A DNA stretch of 64,000 bases from an uncultured Hyphomonas sp. (GTDB lineage Bacteria; Pseudomonadota; Alphaproteobacteria; Caulobacterales; Hyphomonadaceae). The notes under the pieces were generated by a model, which did no database searches, was not told the origin of the DNA, and saw nothing but the letters and a program-made list of their open reading frames with translations. The DNA lies in NCBI RefSeq assembly GCF_963675305.1, contig NZ_OY776147.1, positions 930,001-994,000 of the forward strand, written 5' to 3'. Shown here in pieces: positions 7,412 to 15,720 of the stretch. The position numbers and the translations under genes are program-made. Position 1 is the stretch's first letter; every line of letters begins with the position of its first letter.

Positions 7412-9217
7412 GTGAAACTGTCCGAACACCTGCCCATTCTTGAATGGGGCCGCACTTATAATGGCGGCACGTTCGCCAATGACATGGTGGCGGCGGTGAT
7501 CGTGACGGTGATGCTGATCCCGCAATCGCTGGCCTATGCGATGCTGGCGGGCCTGCCGCCGCAGGTGGGGCTATATGCCTCCATCCTGCCGCTGGTGGTC
7601 TACGCCATTTTCGGCACCAGCCGGACGATGGCCGTCGGCCCGGTGGCGATCCTGTCGCTGATGACGGCGGTGGCTGCCGGCAAGGTGGCCGAACAGGGCA
7701 CGCCGGAATACCTGACCGCCGCGATCATCCTGGCCATCCTGTCCGGCCTGATCCTGGTGGTGATGGGCATCTTCCGGCTGGGCTTCCTGGCCAATTTCCT
7801 GAGCCACCCGGTCGTCTCCGGCTTTGTCACCGCGACCGGTATCCTGATTGCCGTCAGCCAGCTGAAATACCTGCTGGGCGTGCAGGCGAGCGGGCACAAC
7901 ATCATCGAGACGCTGGCCAGCATCATCAGCCATCTGGGCGATGTAAACTGGTACACGGTCGCCATCGGCGCTCCGGCGGTGGCCTTCCTGTTCTGGGCGC
8001 GCAAGGGCATGAAACCGCTGCTGCTGGCGCTGGGCCTGAAGGAACATATCGCGGGCACGCTGGCCCGGTCCGGGCCGGTTCTGGCCGTGGTGGTGGGCGG
8101 CCTGGCCGTCGTCGCCTTCGGGCTGGAAGCCAAAGGCGTAAGCATTGTCGGCGACATTCCGAAGGGCCTGCCGGGCCTGACCGTGCCGGAGTTTGACCCC
8201 GGCCTGTGGCAATCGCTGCTCGGCTCCTCCGCGCTCATCGCGATGATCAGCTTCATTGAATCGGTTTCCATGGCGCAGACCCTGGCCGCCCGGCGCCGCC
8301 AGCGGATCGACCCGGACCAGGAGCTGGTCGCGCTTGGTGCCTCCAGCCTCGCGGCGGGCTTTTCCGGCGGCTATCCGGTGACCGGCGGCTTTGCCCGCTC
8401 TGCCGTGAATTTCGATGCGGGCGCAGAGACGCCGGCGGCTGGCGCCTTCACCGCCGTGGGCATCGCGCTGGCGGCCCTGTTCCTGACTCCGCTGCTTTAC
8501 AATCTGCCGCAAGCCGTGCTGGCCGCGACCGTCATCGTCGCCGTGCTCGGCCTCGTGGACCTCAAGAAACTGGCTCACACGCTCAGCTATTCGAAGCGGG
8601 ACTTTGCCGCCATGCTGGGCACGATCCTCGTCACATTGCTGGCGGGCGTGGAGCTCGGCGTCACGACCGGCATTATCGTCTCCATCGGCCTGCACCTCTA
8701 TGTCACCTCCAAGCCGCACTTCGCGATTGTCGGGCAGGTGCCCGGCACCCACCATTTCCGCAATGTGAACCGCCACGCGGTCGTGATCCCCGAGCACATC
8801 GTCACGATACGGATCGATGAGAGTCTCTATTTCGCCAATGCCCGCTTCCTGGAAGATACGGTCTATTGCGTCCTCGGGAACCGGCCGGATGTGCAGCATA
8901 TCGTGCTGATGTGCCCGGCGGTGAACCATATCGATGTCAGCGGCCTTGAAAGCCTGGAAGCGATCAACCGGCGCCTGAAGGATGCAGGCGTGACCCTGCA
9001 CCTCAGCGAGGTGAAAGGCCCGGTGATGGACCGGCTGAAACGTACGCATTTCCTGGATGAACTGACGGGCAATGTGTACCTCAACCAGTTCGATGCCATC
9101 ATCGATCTCGACTATGACTGCGCGAAATCCGCCATCGAGAAGACGGGCGACGTGACCGACCCGTCCTCTGATCCATGCCCCTCGCAATGTATCGCGGGCG
9201 TGCGGGAGATGAGCTGA
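7412..9217 (+). CDS. SulP-family anion transporter with STAS domain
   Basis: A 601-residue SLC26/SulP protein. The N-terminal motif MLIPQSLAYAMLAGLPPQVGLYASILP (about 31-57) is the classical sulfate-transporter signature and is followed by about ten membrane segments to roughly residue 435. The C-terminal STAS domain (about 455-560) carries NHIDVSGLESLEAINRRL. It starts at GTG 7412, 27 bases after the dioxygenase. In this operon it may export sulfite or sulfate made from sulfide or import sulfate; SulP members also carry bicarbonate and dicarboxylates, so the substrate is open. Confidence 0.88.
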   Translation: MKLSEHLPILEWGRTYNGGTFANDMVAAVIVTVMLIPQSLAYAMLAGLPPQVGLYASILPLVVYAIFGTSRTMAVGPVAILSLMTAVAAGKVAEQGTPEYLTAAIILAILSGLILVVMGIFRLGFLANFLSHPVVSGFVTATGILIAVSQLKYLLGVQASGHNIIETLASIISHLGDVNWYTVAIGAPAVAFLFWARKGMKPLLLALGLKEHIAGTLARSGPVLAVVVGGLAVVAFGLEAKGVSIVGDIPKGLPGLTVPEFDPGLWQSLLGSSALIAMISFIESVSMAQTLAARRRQRIDPDQELVALGASSLAAGFSGGYPVTGGFARSAVNFDAGAETPAAGAFTAVGIALAALFLTPLLYNLPQAVLAATVIVAVLGLVDLKKLAHTLSYSKRDFAAMLGTILVTLLAGVELGVTTGIIVSIGLHLYVTSKPHFAIVGQVPGTHHFRNVNRHAVVIPEHIVTIRIDESLYFANARFLEDTVYCVLGNRPDVQHIVLMCPAVNHIDVSGLESLEAINRRLKDAGVTLHLSEVKGPVMDRLKRTHFLDELTGNVYLNQFDAIIDLDYDCAKSAIEKTGDVTDPSSDPCPSQCIAGVREMS

Positions 9218-9255
9218 GGGCCGGGCCGGAGGATAAGGCCAGCTTCTTCCCCCTG

Positions 9256-9353
9256 TCATCCCGGAATTTGCGCAGCAAATATCCGGGATCCAGCCTGCGA
9301 GAGCCCCAGCAAATACTGGGTCCCGGACAAAGGCTGCGCGTTTTCCGGGATGA
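9256..9353. repeat. Palindromic intergenic element of dispersed alphaproteobacterial type
   Basis: Outer arms TCATCCCGGAA (9256-9266) and TTCCGGGATGA (9343-9353) are exact reverse complements. Inside are shorter nested repeats around ATCCGGGATCC and GGGTCCCGG. Elements with this wording (CCCGG, GCGCAGCAAA, GGCTGCGC) are scattered in intergenic regions of many alphaproteobacteria. No second copy was noticed in this window. It fills most of the gap between the SulP gene and the first GTA gene, where the GTA promoter would be expected. Confidence 0.7.
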
Positions 9354-9404
9354 GACGGGGATAGCGTGAATCCTCCCCATACGCACTTGCGTCACACTCC
9401 GCGC

Positions 9405-9781
9405 ATGGCTGGACGAACGCAAAGACGAGACATCACCGAACGGGACGGACGGGCGATGCGGCTGCTGTATCTCAGCGGGCGCGGCGTGGCGGAGATTGCG
9501 CGCCGTCTGGGCCGCGATGCTGCGGTCATTTCCCGGTACATGAAACGGCATGACCTGAAGCGGCCCGAAGCGCCGCTGGAGCGCCAGACGCTGGCGCTGG
9601 ATTACGCGTCCGATCTTCAGATCGATGCGCTGGTCTCTGCTCAGGGAACGGAGGAGATCAATGCCGCGGCGGCGATGATCGTGCGCATGGCAGGAGAAGT
9701 ACGCCGGATGCATGAAGCAAGGGGGGAGCATGCCAATGCAGCAGCAGAGGCCGCAAGAGAGCGGCGGGACAACCTCGATAG
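9405..9781 (+). CDS. GTA small terminase-like protein (gp1), 3' end unresolved
   Basis: From ATG 9405 (or GTG 9366 in frame) a helix-turn-helix protein begins: RAMRLLYLSGRGVAEIARRL then GRDAAVISRYMKRHDLKRP, followed by a helical region. This resembles small terminase subunits and occupies the gp1 position of RcGTA, directly before the large terminase. Its frame does not stop near terL. It stays open to 10556, 800 bases inside terL, which is implausible as protein. A run of six G at 9721-9726 lies just where it should end; a one-base slip there would lead to TAG at 9779-9781, the end given here. An error, true frameshift or programmed slippage cannot be distinguished. Confidence 0.55.
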
Positions 9782-11076
9782 ACTACTCGGAAATCTGGGA
9801 GCCGCTATCGAGACGAAGAGTGCTGGACTGGAAGGAGGCCGGGGCGAAGGGGCAGCCGCGCCTGCGGAAGTTCGTGGAATACTTCCCCTTCCTGCTGACC
9901 TGCCGGGAGGCGCAGGTGAACCCGCCGGGCGGCTGGCGGACCTGGCTGTTCCAGGGCGGGCGAGGCGCAGGCAAGACGCGGGCCGGGGCCGAATGGGTGC
10001 GCTGGAAGGCTATTCGCGGCGCCGGGCGGATCGCGCTGGTCGGGCCGACGCTGCACGATGTGCGCGAAGTGATGATCCATGGCGAAAGCGGCCTGTTGGC
10101 GATCGAGCCGGAAACGGGCTGGCGCCCGGTCTATCATGCCTCGCGCCGGATGCTGGAATACACGAACGGGGCGCGGGCCTATGTCTTCTCCGCGGAAGAC
10201 CCGGACAGTCTGCGCGGGCCGCAATTCGACGCCGCCTGGTGCGACGAGTTAGCGGCCTGGCGCTATGCGGAGGCGGCATGGGACATGCTGCAGATGGCGC
10301 TGCGCCTTGGGGCCGATCCGCGGGCGCTGGTGACGACGACGCCACGGCCCACGGCGCTGATGCGGCGGCTGCATGCGGCGCCGGACACGGTGGTGACGCT
10401 CGGCACGACGCGGGAGAATGCAAGCCATCTCGCCCCCGGTTTCCTGTCTGCGATGGAGGCGGCCTATGGCGGCACGCGCCTCGGGCGGCAGGAACTGGAA
10501 GGCCGGATCGTGGAGGACCCGGAAGGAGCGCTATTCCTCCGTTCCCGGATCGATGAGGCGCGCATCGCCATCGTGCCTGCGCTCTGGGATGTGGTTGTGG
10601 CCGTAGACCCGCCCGCCACCAGCGGCGAGATGGCGGACGCCTGCGGGATTATCGCGGCAGGCCGGGCGGGGAATGATGCCTATGTGCTGGGCGATGCCTC
10701 CGCGCAGGGGCTGCGCCCGCTGGACTGGGCCGGACGGGCAGTCGCGCTGGTGCGGAGAGTGGGCGCGCGGGAGGTGATCGCGGAGGCCAATCAGGGCGGC
10801 GAAATGGTGCGGCAGGTGCTGGAGACGGCAGGCAGCCCCGTGCCGGTGCGTCTGGTGAATGCGCGCCTGTCAAAGCGGGCACGCGCGCTGCCGGTGGCGA
10901 CGCTTTACGAACAGGGCCGCGTGCACCATGCCGGGCAGCTGGGCGCGCTGGAGGACGAAATGTGCGCCTTCGGGGCAGAAGGGTTCACCGGCTCACCCGA
11001 CCGCGTGGACGCGCTGGTCTGGGCCGTCTGGGCGCTGATGCTGGACGACGCCGTACTGGGCGTGCGGCAGTTGTGA
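9736..11076 (+). CDS. GTA large terminase (gp2, TerL)
   Basis: About 446 residues. The ATPase domain has Walker A GGRGAGKT and Walker B-type DAAWCDELAAW. The C-terminal nuclease shows VVVAVDPPA, IAEANQGGEM and a final SPDRVDALVWA aspartate, as in phage packaging motors of the Terminase_6 group used by RcGTA gp2. The motor would fill capsids with host DNA. ATG 9736 is preferred because GGGGGGAG lies 7 bases upstream; ATGs at 9712 and 9730 are in frame but worse placed. It overlaps the end of gp1. Downstream, only 5 bases separate it from the stop of the convergent ParA-partner gene, unlike RcGTA where portal follows. Confidence 0.93.
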   Translation: MQQQRPQESGGTTSIDYSEIWEPLSRRRVLDWKEAGAKGQPRLRKFVEYFPFLLTCREAQVNPPGGWRTWLFQGGRGAGKTRAGAEWVRWKAIRGAGRIALVGPTLHDVREVMIHGESGLLAIEPETGWRPVYHASRRMLEYTNGARAYVFSAEDPDSLRGPQFDAAWCDELAAWRYAEAAWDMLQMALRLGADPRALVTTTPRPTALMRRLHAAPDTVVTLGTTRENASHLAPGFLSAMEAAYGGTRLGRQELEGRIVEDPEGALFLRSRIDEARIAIVPALWDVVVAVDPPATSGEMADACGIIAAGRAGNDAYVLGDASAQGLRPLDWAGRAVALVRRVGAREVIAEANQGGEMVRQVLETAGSPVPVRLVNARLSKRARALPVATLYEQGRVHHAGQLGALEDEMCAFGAEGFTGSPDRVDALVWAVWALMLDDAVLGVRQL

Positions 11077-11081
11077 GGGGA

Positions 11082-11567
11082 TCAGTTCCCGGTGCGGAAG
11101 CTCTTGCGGCCGAAATAGGCGCCGGAGGAGGCGGGCTTTTTCGGCGCTTCGGGCTCGGCGGGCGTTTCGGCTTCAGTTTCTGCGGGCGTTTCAGCGGCAG
11201 GTTCTTCTGCGGGTGCTTCGGCGACCGGCGCAGCCTCCGGCGTCTTGCCGTCCATCAGGTCACGGATCCAGGCGCAGGCTGCGCCGGCGGTGGAGACCTC
11301 GATGTCCGGCACGCTCTTGTCGAGGCGGCGGGCGAGCAGGCGCGCCTGGTGCGCGGTCAGCGATTTCAGCTGAGCCTCGAAAATGTCCTTGCCGACGGCG
11401 TCGCGCAGGGCGCGCATGACCTCAACCGTCTGCCCGGCGGAGATCATCAGCTTCTTGGTCAGCAGGCCGGCCGCGGCGGCGTATTCCTTCTCGCCGAGCG
11501 CGCTGAACGCCATGGAGAGGAGGGATTTCAGCGCCTCGGCGCCGGCCTTGTGTGCGTCGCCGCTCAT
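11082..11567 (-). CDS. Unknown helical protein, partner of the ParA-type ATPase
   Basis: A 161-residue protein not recognised as a known family. Residues 1-110 are predicted mainly helical (AEALKSLLSMAFSALGEKEY, AHQARLLARRLDKSVPDIEV). About 115-150 is a low-complexity Ala/Glu/Pro tail, then a basic end SSGAYFGRKSFRTGN. The helical region plus acidic linker plus short basic tail is a plausible ParA-interacting adaptor, but that is inference. Its ATG overlaps the ParA stop by four bases (ATGA), so the two are translationally coupled. It faces terL tail-to-tail with a 5-base gap, inside the GTA cluster but on the opposite strand. Confidence 0.65.
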   Translation of the reverse strand: MSGDAHKAGAEALKSLLSMAFSALGEKEYAAAAGLLTKKLMISAGQTVEVMRALRDAVGKDIFEAQLKSLTAHQARLLARRLDKSVPDIEVSTAGAACAWIRDLMDGKTPEAAPVAEAPAEEPAAETPAETEAETPAEPEAPKKPASSGAYFGRKSFRTGN

Positions 11568-12448
11568 GCCAGGGCCGCTTTCACTTCGGCCAGCAGATCC
11601 TTGATCACGGGCAAGGCGCCATCGGCCCATTTTGCCTCGATCGTCGGCTCGGGGCCGAGCTCGATCGGGTTGGTGGCGAAGCCCGATTTCATCGGGATGA
11701 TGGTCTTGAACATGTCGAACTCGGCTTCCTGTGCCGCGGCCGCTTCGCGCATCGCGTTGAGGACGACCTGTTGGTGGGACGAGTTATCATAACGGGTCGC
11801 CAGCACCATGGGGAGTCTCTTCACATCGCGGTCGCGCAGGCCTTCCATCACATCGCCGGTGAACAGGTCGAGGCCGAGCGTGGACATGAAGTCCGGAATG
11901 GTGGGCACGATCACGAGATGGCTGGCGGCCAGCACGGATTCGGTCATGGTGGAGATGCCGGGCGGGCAGTCGCACAGGATGACGTCATACTTCGCTTTGA
12001 GCAGGTTGAAGTCGTCGCGCAGGCGCCGGCCGACCTGGTTCTCCAGGGCCTGCATGGAATAGCCCTGCTCGGTGAGATGGTAGATCAGTTCTTTCTCGGT
12101 CTTGCGCAGGCGCGGGCTGGAGGGGATCAGGTCCAGCGGCAGCGGCTTGCCGCCCGAGGTCACGTCCGAGGCGTCGGTGACGATGAATTCCGACAGGCGC
12201 TTCTGCTCGTTCGCCTCGAAATTCTCCAGCAGCCAGTCGGAGATGGTGGCGTAGTCATTGATCGCCTGGAAGAGGTGTTCGTCGCCCTCATGTCCGAAGA
12301 CGAGCAGGGAGGCGTTGGCCTGCGTATCGAGGTCCACGACCAGCACGCGGCGGCCCTCTGCGGCAAAGGCTTCGGCCAGGCTGACCGTCGTGGTCGTCTT
12401 GCCGACGCCGCCCTTGGAATTGGCAATAGAAATGACGCGCGCTGACAT
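11564..12448 (-). CDS. ParA/MinD-type ATPase encoded antisense inside the GTA cluster
   Basis: A 294-residue protein with the deviant Walker A KGGVGKTTT (12-20, signature Lys12), an A' motif LVVDLDTQANAS, a Walker B-like DVILCDCPPGIS, and a dimer/DNA-interface region, as in ParA partition ATPases. Such proteins position cargo (plasmids, chromosomes, storage granules, carboxysomes) by ATP-dependent binding to the nucleoid, using a partner that triggers hydrolysis. There is no ParB or parS-like array nearby; the only co-transcribed gene is the 161-residue helical protein. Its placement between terL and portal, on the opposite strand, is not part of the RcGTA layout. It could be a nucleoid-positioning factor for GTA particles or a passenger. 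Confidence 0.88.
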   Translation of the reverse strand: MSARVISIANSKGGVGKTTTTVSLAEAFAAEGRRVLVVDLDTQANASLLVFGHEGDEHLFQAINDYATISDWLLENFEANEQKRLSEFIVTDASDVTSGGKPLPLDLIPSSPRLRKTEKELIYHLTEQGYSMQALENQVGRRLRDDFNLLKAKYDVILCDCPPGISTMTESVLAASHLVIVPTIPDFMSTLGLDLFTGDVMEGLRDRDVKRLPMVLATRYDNSSHQQVVLNAMREAAAAQEAEFDMFKTIIPMKSGFATNPIELGPEPTIEAKWADGALPVIKDLLAEVKAALA

Positions 12449-12588
12449 GGCTGCAGCTCCTCAACCCCTTGAACCGGAACCTTGGAATCAAAGCAGATTT
12501 GCGCGGCGGTGGCTACGCCCGAACGCTGCTGTTCTGTGGGACAATTCAGCGCCTCTCCGACAGGGTTTATCAGAAAATCCGTTGTAAA

Positions 12589-12612
12589 GATTGGAATATT
12601 TGAAATCCAATC
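12589..12612. promoter_or_regulatory. Inverted repeat in the divergent parA / portal control region
   Basis: GATTGGA (12589-12595) and TCCAATC (12606-12612) are exact inverted arms 10 bases apart, in a locally A/T-rich patch of the 224-base gap between the ParA ATG and the portal ATG. It could be an operator for the ATPase operon, for portal transcription, or for both. A second palindrome (CCTCCGGAGG) follows directly. No regulator can be assigned. Confidence 0.45.
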
Positions 12613-12672
12613 CTCCGGAGGCGCCTGCATCTTAACTTACAGTCATCAGATGACGGAGGCGATTGCGGCGGC

Positions 12673-13794
12673 ATGGCGTGGAACTGGAGATCCGGAAAAA
12701 ACAGGCATGAGTCGAAATCGGCTCCACCGCTGGTAGCCCTGACGGGGCCGGGCGGCCCGAACTGGGGCGCGCGGGACGGCGCAGCCCTGACGCGGGACGG
12801 ATATCTGCGCAACGCCGTCGCTTATCGCTGCATCCGCATGGTGGCCGAAGCGGCCGCCTCCGTGCCGCTGGTGACGGCGCACGAAGCCGCCGCCCGCCTG
12901 ATCCGCAAACCGGCGCCGGACGTGGCTGGCCCGGCCTTTCTGGAAGGCGTCTACACACAGCTACAGCTGCACGGGAATGCCTTCATCGAGGCCGTGACCC
13001 TGCCGGGCGGACCAGACGATGAGGGGCCGGGCATCGATGCGCTCTACGCCCTGCAGCCGGGCCGCGTGCGCCCCATCACGGACGGACGCGGCTGGGCCGA
13101 GCGCTGGGCAGTGCGGGAACGGCGCGGAGAAAGAATGCTGCCGCGCGAGGCGGTGCTGCACCTGAAACTCTTCCACCCTCAGGACGACATTCTCGGCCTG
13201 CCGGCGCTGGCCCCGGCGCGCCGCGCGCTGGACCTGCACAATGCCTCCGCCGACTGGGCCAAATCCCTGATCGACAATTCCGCCAAGCCCTCCGGCGCGC
13301 TGATCTATGGCGGCCATGGCCGGATGCCGCCCGACCAGTTCGACCGGCTGAAGCAGGACCTCGACGCGCTCTATTCCGGCGCGGCGAATGCCGGGCGGCC
13401 GCTGCTGCTGGAAGGCGGGCTCGACTGGCGGCCGATGTCGCTGTCGCCTGCGGACATGGATTTTCTGGAGGCGCGCAACAGCGCCGCGCGGGAGATCGCG
13501 CTGGCGCTGGGCGTGCCACCGCAACTGCTGGGCATCCCGGGGGATAATACGTATACGAACTACAAGGAAGCGAACCTCGCCTTCTGGCGCATGACCGTGC
13601 TGCCGCTGGCCGAGAAGATGGCGGCGTCCTTGTCGGTCTGGCTGGACGAGCCGCTGGGCGGGGACGTGGAAGTTCGCTGCGATCTCGACCGCGTGCCGGC
13701 GCTCTCTGCCGAACGGGAGGCGCTGTGGGCGCGGCTGGAGGCGGCTTCCTTCGCGACGCCGGACGAGAAACGCAAACTGGCGGGGCTCGGCTGA
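12673..13794 (+). CDS. GTA portal protein (gp3)
   Basis: A 373-residue HK97-type portal that would form the dodecameric ring through which terminase packs DNA. Recognisable features are GYLRNAVAYRCIRMVAEAAA near the N-terminus, the stem/clip region, and the C-terminal GVPPQLLGIPGDNTYTNYKEA (about 282-302), the strongest portal signature. It is the first gene after the antisense ParA operon. A GGAGG is 13 bases before the ATG, so the start is less certain than others. Its TGA overlaps the next ATG by one base, and it begins a gene string running to 23.6 kb. Confidence 0.93.
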   Translation: MAWNWRSGKNRHESKSAPPLVALTGPGGPNWGARDGAALTRDGYLRNAVAYRCIRMVAEAAASVPLVTAHEAAARLIRKPAPDVAGPAFLEGVYTQLQLHGNAFIEAVTLPGGPDDEGPGIDALYALQPGRVRPITDGRGWAERWAVRERRGERMLPREAVLHLKLFHPQDDILGLPALAPARRALDLHNASADWAKSLIDNSAKPSGALIYGGHGRMPPDQFDRLKQDLDALYSGAANAGRPLLLEGGLDWRPMSLSPADMDFLEARNSAAREIALALGVPPQLLGIPGDNTYTNYKEANLAFWRMTVLPLAEKMAASLSVWLDEPLGGDVEVRCDLDRVPALSAEREALWARLEAASFATPDEKRKLAGLG

Positions 13795-14024
13795 TGGAGA
13801 TCGAAAAGAAAGTCACCCTCGGCCTGATCGTTGCCATCCTGGTCCAGACCGGCGGCGCGCTGGTCTGGGCAGGCTCTGCCGCCGAACGCATCCGCGCCGT
13901 GGAGACGGAACTGGATGACCGCAAGATGGTCTCCGAACGCCTGGTGCGCGTTGAAGCGCAGCTGGAATCCGTCAGCGGACAGCTGAACCGGATCGAGCGC
14001 CGCATGGAGGCGCGCGATGAGTGA
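13794..14024 (+). CDS. Small GTA protein (gp3.5-like), membrane segment plus coiled coil
   Basis: A 76-residue protein starting at ATG 13794, overlapping the portal stop by one base. One hydrophobic segment (VTLGLIVAILVQTGGALVWA) is followed by a heptad-like helix (VSERLVRVEAQLESVSG). A small gene of this kind occurs between portal and protease in RcGTA (gp3.5). Function not known; membrane association or a structural role are both possible. Confidence 0.65.
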   Translation: MEIEKKVTLGLIVAILVQTGGALVWAGSAAERIRAVETELDDRKMVSERLVRVEAQLESVSGQLNRIERRMEARDE

Positions 14025-14427
14025 GTTGTTGATCGAAGGCTATGCCGCCCTGTTCGGGATACCGGACCAGTCGGGAGACGTGGTGCGCGCGGGGGCGTTC
14101 GCGCACACGCTCCGGTCCGGGGCCGCCCTGCCGATGTTGTTGCAGCATCGGCAGGGCGCGCTGGCCGGGCGCTGGACGCGGGTCATTGAAGACGGGCGGG
14201 GCCTGTTGATGCGTGGGCTGATCGAAAAGCCGGGCGTGCAGCAACTGGTGCGCGGCGGCCTCAGCGGCCTGTCCATCGGCTTCCGTCCGCGCCTGTGGAA
14301 GCCGCTGCCCGGCGGCGGACGGGAACTGATCGAGGTGGACCTCGTGGAAGTGTCGCTGGTGCAGGCGCCGATGCAGGCGCGGGCACGATTCACGGTGATG
14401 GAAACAGTCGCGGCACATGCCGCGTGA
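14017..14427 (+). CDS. GTA prohead maturation protease (gp4)
   Basis: A 136-residue HK97-type prohead protease (family U35). Typical elements are the N-terminal LLIEGYAALFGIPDQSGD, the His region MLLQHRQGALAGRW (His43) and the GLSGLSIGF motif (about 82-90) that contains the catalytic serine, followed by LIEVDLVEVSLVQAPM. It would cut the capsid protein's N-terminal scaffold before expansion. It overlaps gp3.5 by 8 bases. The length is short compared with most phage proteases but normal for GTA versions. Confidence 0.9.
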   Translation: MSELLIEGYAALFGIPDQSGDVVRAGAFAHTLRSGAALPMLLQHRQGALAGRWTRVIEDGRGLLMRGLIEKPGVQQLVRGGLSGLSIGFRPRLWKPLPGGGRELIEVDLVEVSLVQAPMQARARFTVMETVAAHAA

Positions 14428-14447
14428 GGATTGGTGAAGGAGACAGA

Positions 14448-15623
14448 ATGACCAAGGAAACCAAGATGGCAGGCGGCAACAAGGCGGCGGAAGCTGACCT
14501 GATAGCGGCGTTCGAAGCCTTTCGCGAGGCGAATGATGCGCGGCTGGCCGAGATTGAATCGAAAGGCGTAAGCGATCCGCTGACGGATGAGCGGCTCGCC
14601 CGGATCGACCGGCGGCTGGAGGCGCTGAGCCTCAAGATGGCGCGGCCGGAGGCGGGCGCGGCCCCTGCGGCAGAGCCAGACGCCCGCACCGAAGCCTGGG
14701 GGCGCTACCTGCGCCAGGGCGATGACAGCGGTCTCGCCAAGCTGGACGTGAAGGCGCTGAACACCGGCACCGACGCGCAGGGCGGCTATGTCGCCCCGCC
14801 CGAACTGGACCGCCTGATCGAAGCGCGTCTTCTGGCGGCGAGCCCGATGCGCCAGATCGCGACCGTGCGCCAAACCTCTGCCGGGACGTATCGCAAGCCG
14901 GTCAGCCTCGGCGCGGCGGCGAGCTGGGTGGCTGAGGAAGGCGCGCGGACGGAGACGACGCATTCCGGCCTTGCCTTGCTGGAATTCCCGGCGGGCGAAC
15001 TCTACGCCATGCCCGCCGCGACGCAGGCCTTGCTGGAGGATTCCTATGCCGACATTGACGCCTGGCTCGCCGATGAGGTGGAGAACGCCTTTGCCGCGCA
15101 GGAGTCCGCGGCCTTCGTCACCGGCAATGGCGCGAACAAGCCGAAGGGCTTTCTCGATTATGAGATTGTCGCCGAGGCGAGCCATGTCTGGGGCAAGGTC
15201 GGGTCGGTCGCCGGGGACTTTGGCGCCGCCAACGCCGCCGACCAGCTGATCGACCTGATCTACACGCCGAAAAGCCAGTTCCGCGCCAATGGCCGCTTCG
15301 TGATGAACCGGCGCACGGTGGCCGCCGTCCGCAAGCTGAAGGATGGCGACGGGCGATACCTGTGGCAGCCGGGCACGGGCGGCGATCCGGCCACGATCCT
15401 CGGCTATCCGGTGACGGAAGTCGAAGACATGCCGGACATCGGCAGCGGCAATGCGGCCATCGCCTTTGGGGATTTCCGCCGCTTCTACCTGATCGCCGAC
15501 CGGCAGGGCGCGCGCGTGCTGCGCGATCCGTTCAGCGCCAAGCCTTACGTCCTGTTCTACACGACCAAGCGCGTGGGCGGCGGCGTGCAGAACTTCGACG
15601 CCGCGAAGGTGATGGTGTTCTGA
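14448..15623 (+). CDS. GTA major capsid protein (gp5)
   Basis: A 391-residue HK97-fold capsid protein. The first ~100 residues are a helical, charged delta domain (AAFEAFREANDARLAEIESK) that the upstream protease would remove. The body begins near NTGTDAQGGYVAPPELDRLI and contains ETTHSGLALLEFPAGELYAM, FVTGNGANKPKGF and a C-terminal LFYTTKRVGGGVQNFDA, all standard in GTA gp5. GAAGGAGACAGA immediately before ATG 14448 fixes the start. The 97-base gap that follows is the widest but one after portal. Confidence 0.95.
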   Translation: MTKETKMAGGNKAAEADLIAAFEAFREANDARLAEIESKGVSDPLTDERLARIDRRLEALSLKMARPEAGAAPAAEPDARTEAWGRYLRQGDDSGLAKLDVKALNTGTDAQGGYVAPPELDRLIEARLLAASPMRQIATVRQTSAGTYRKPVSLGAAASWVAEEGARTETTHSGLALLEFPAGELYAMPAATQALLEDSYADIDAWLADEVENAFAAQESAAFVTGNGANKPKGFLDYEIVAEASHVWGKVGSVAGDFGAANAADQLIDLIYTPKSQFRANGRFVMNRRTVAAVRKLKDGDGRYLWQPGTGGDPATILGYPVTEVEDMPDIGSGNAAIAFGDFRRFYLIADRQGARVLRDPFSAKPYVLFYTTKRVGGGVQNFDAAKVMVF

Positions 15624-15720
15624 TTTTTGTTTTGCTCGGGCGCGGCTCCTCGCTGCGCTCGGGCGCCCTGTGCCTTGCTTGTGCGGGCACGCCCTCATTC
15701 ACATTGGAAAGGAACCAAAC

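Noticed and set aside
7571..9259. A 562-codon minus-strand frame opposite the SulP gene
   Set aside because: The His/Arg/Gln-rich translation has no fold-like pattern. The plus-strand frame has transporter and STAS signatures.
9782..10556. Extension of the gp1 frame far into terL as one 384-residue protein
   Set aside because: The translation becomes Arg/Ala/Gly-rich without structure, while terL in the same DNA has intact Walker and nuclease motifs.
11564..12448. ParA as the division-site regulator MipZ or the chromosomal ParA
   Set aside because: No parB, parS-like repeats or rsmG/trmE neighbours, and the location inside a GTA cluster with a non-ParB partner does not fit either.
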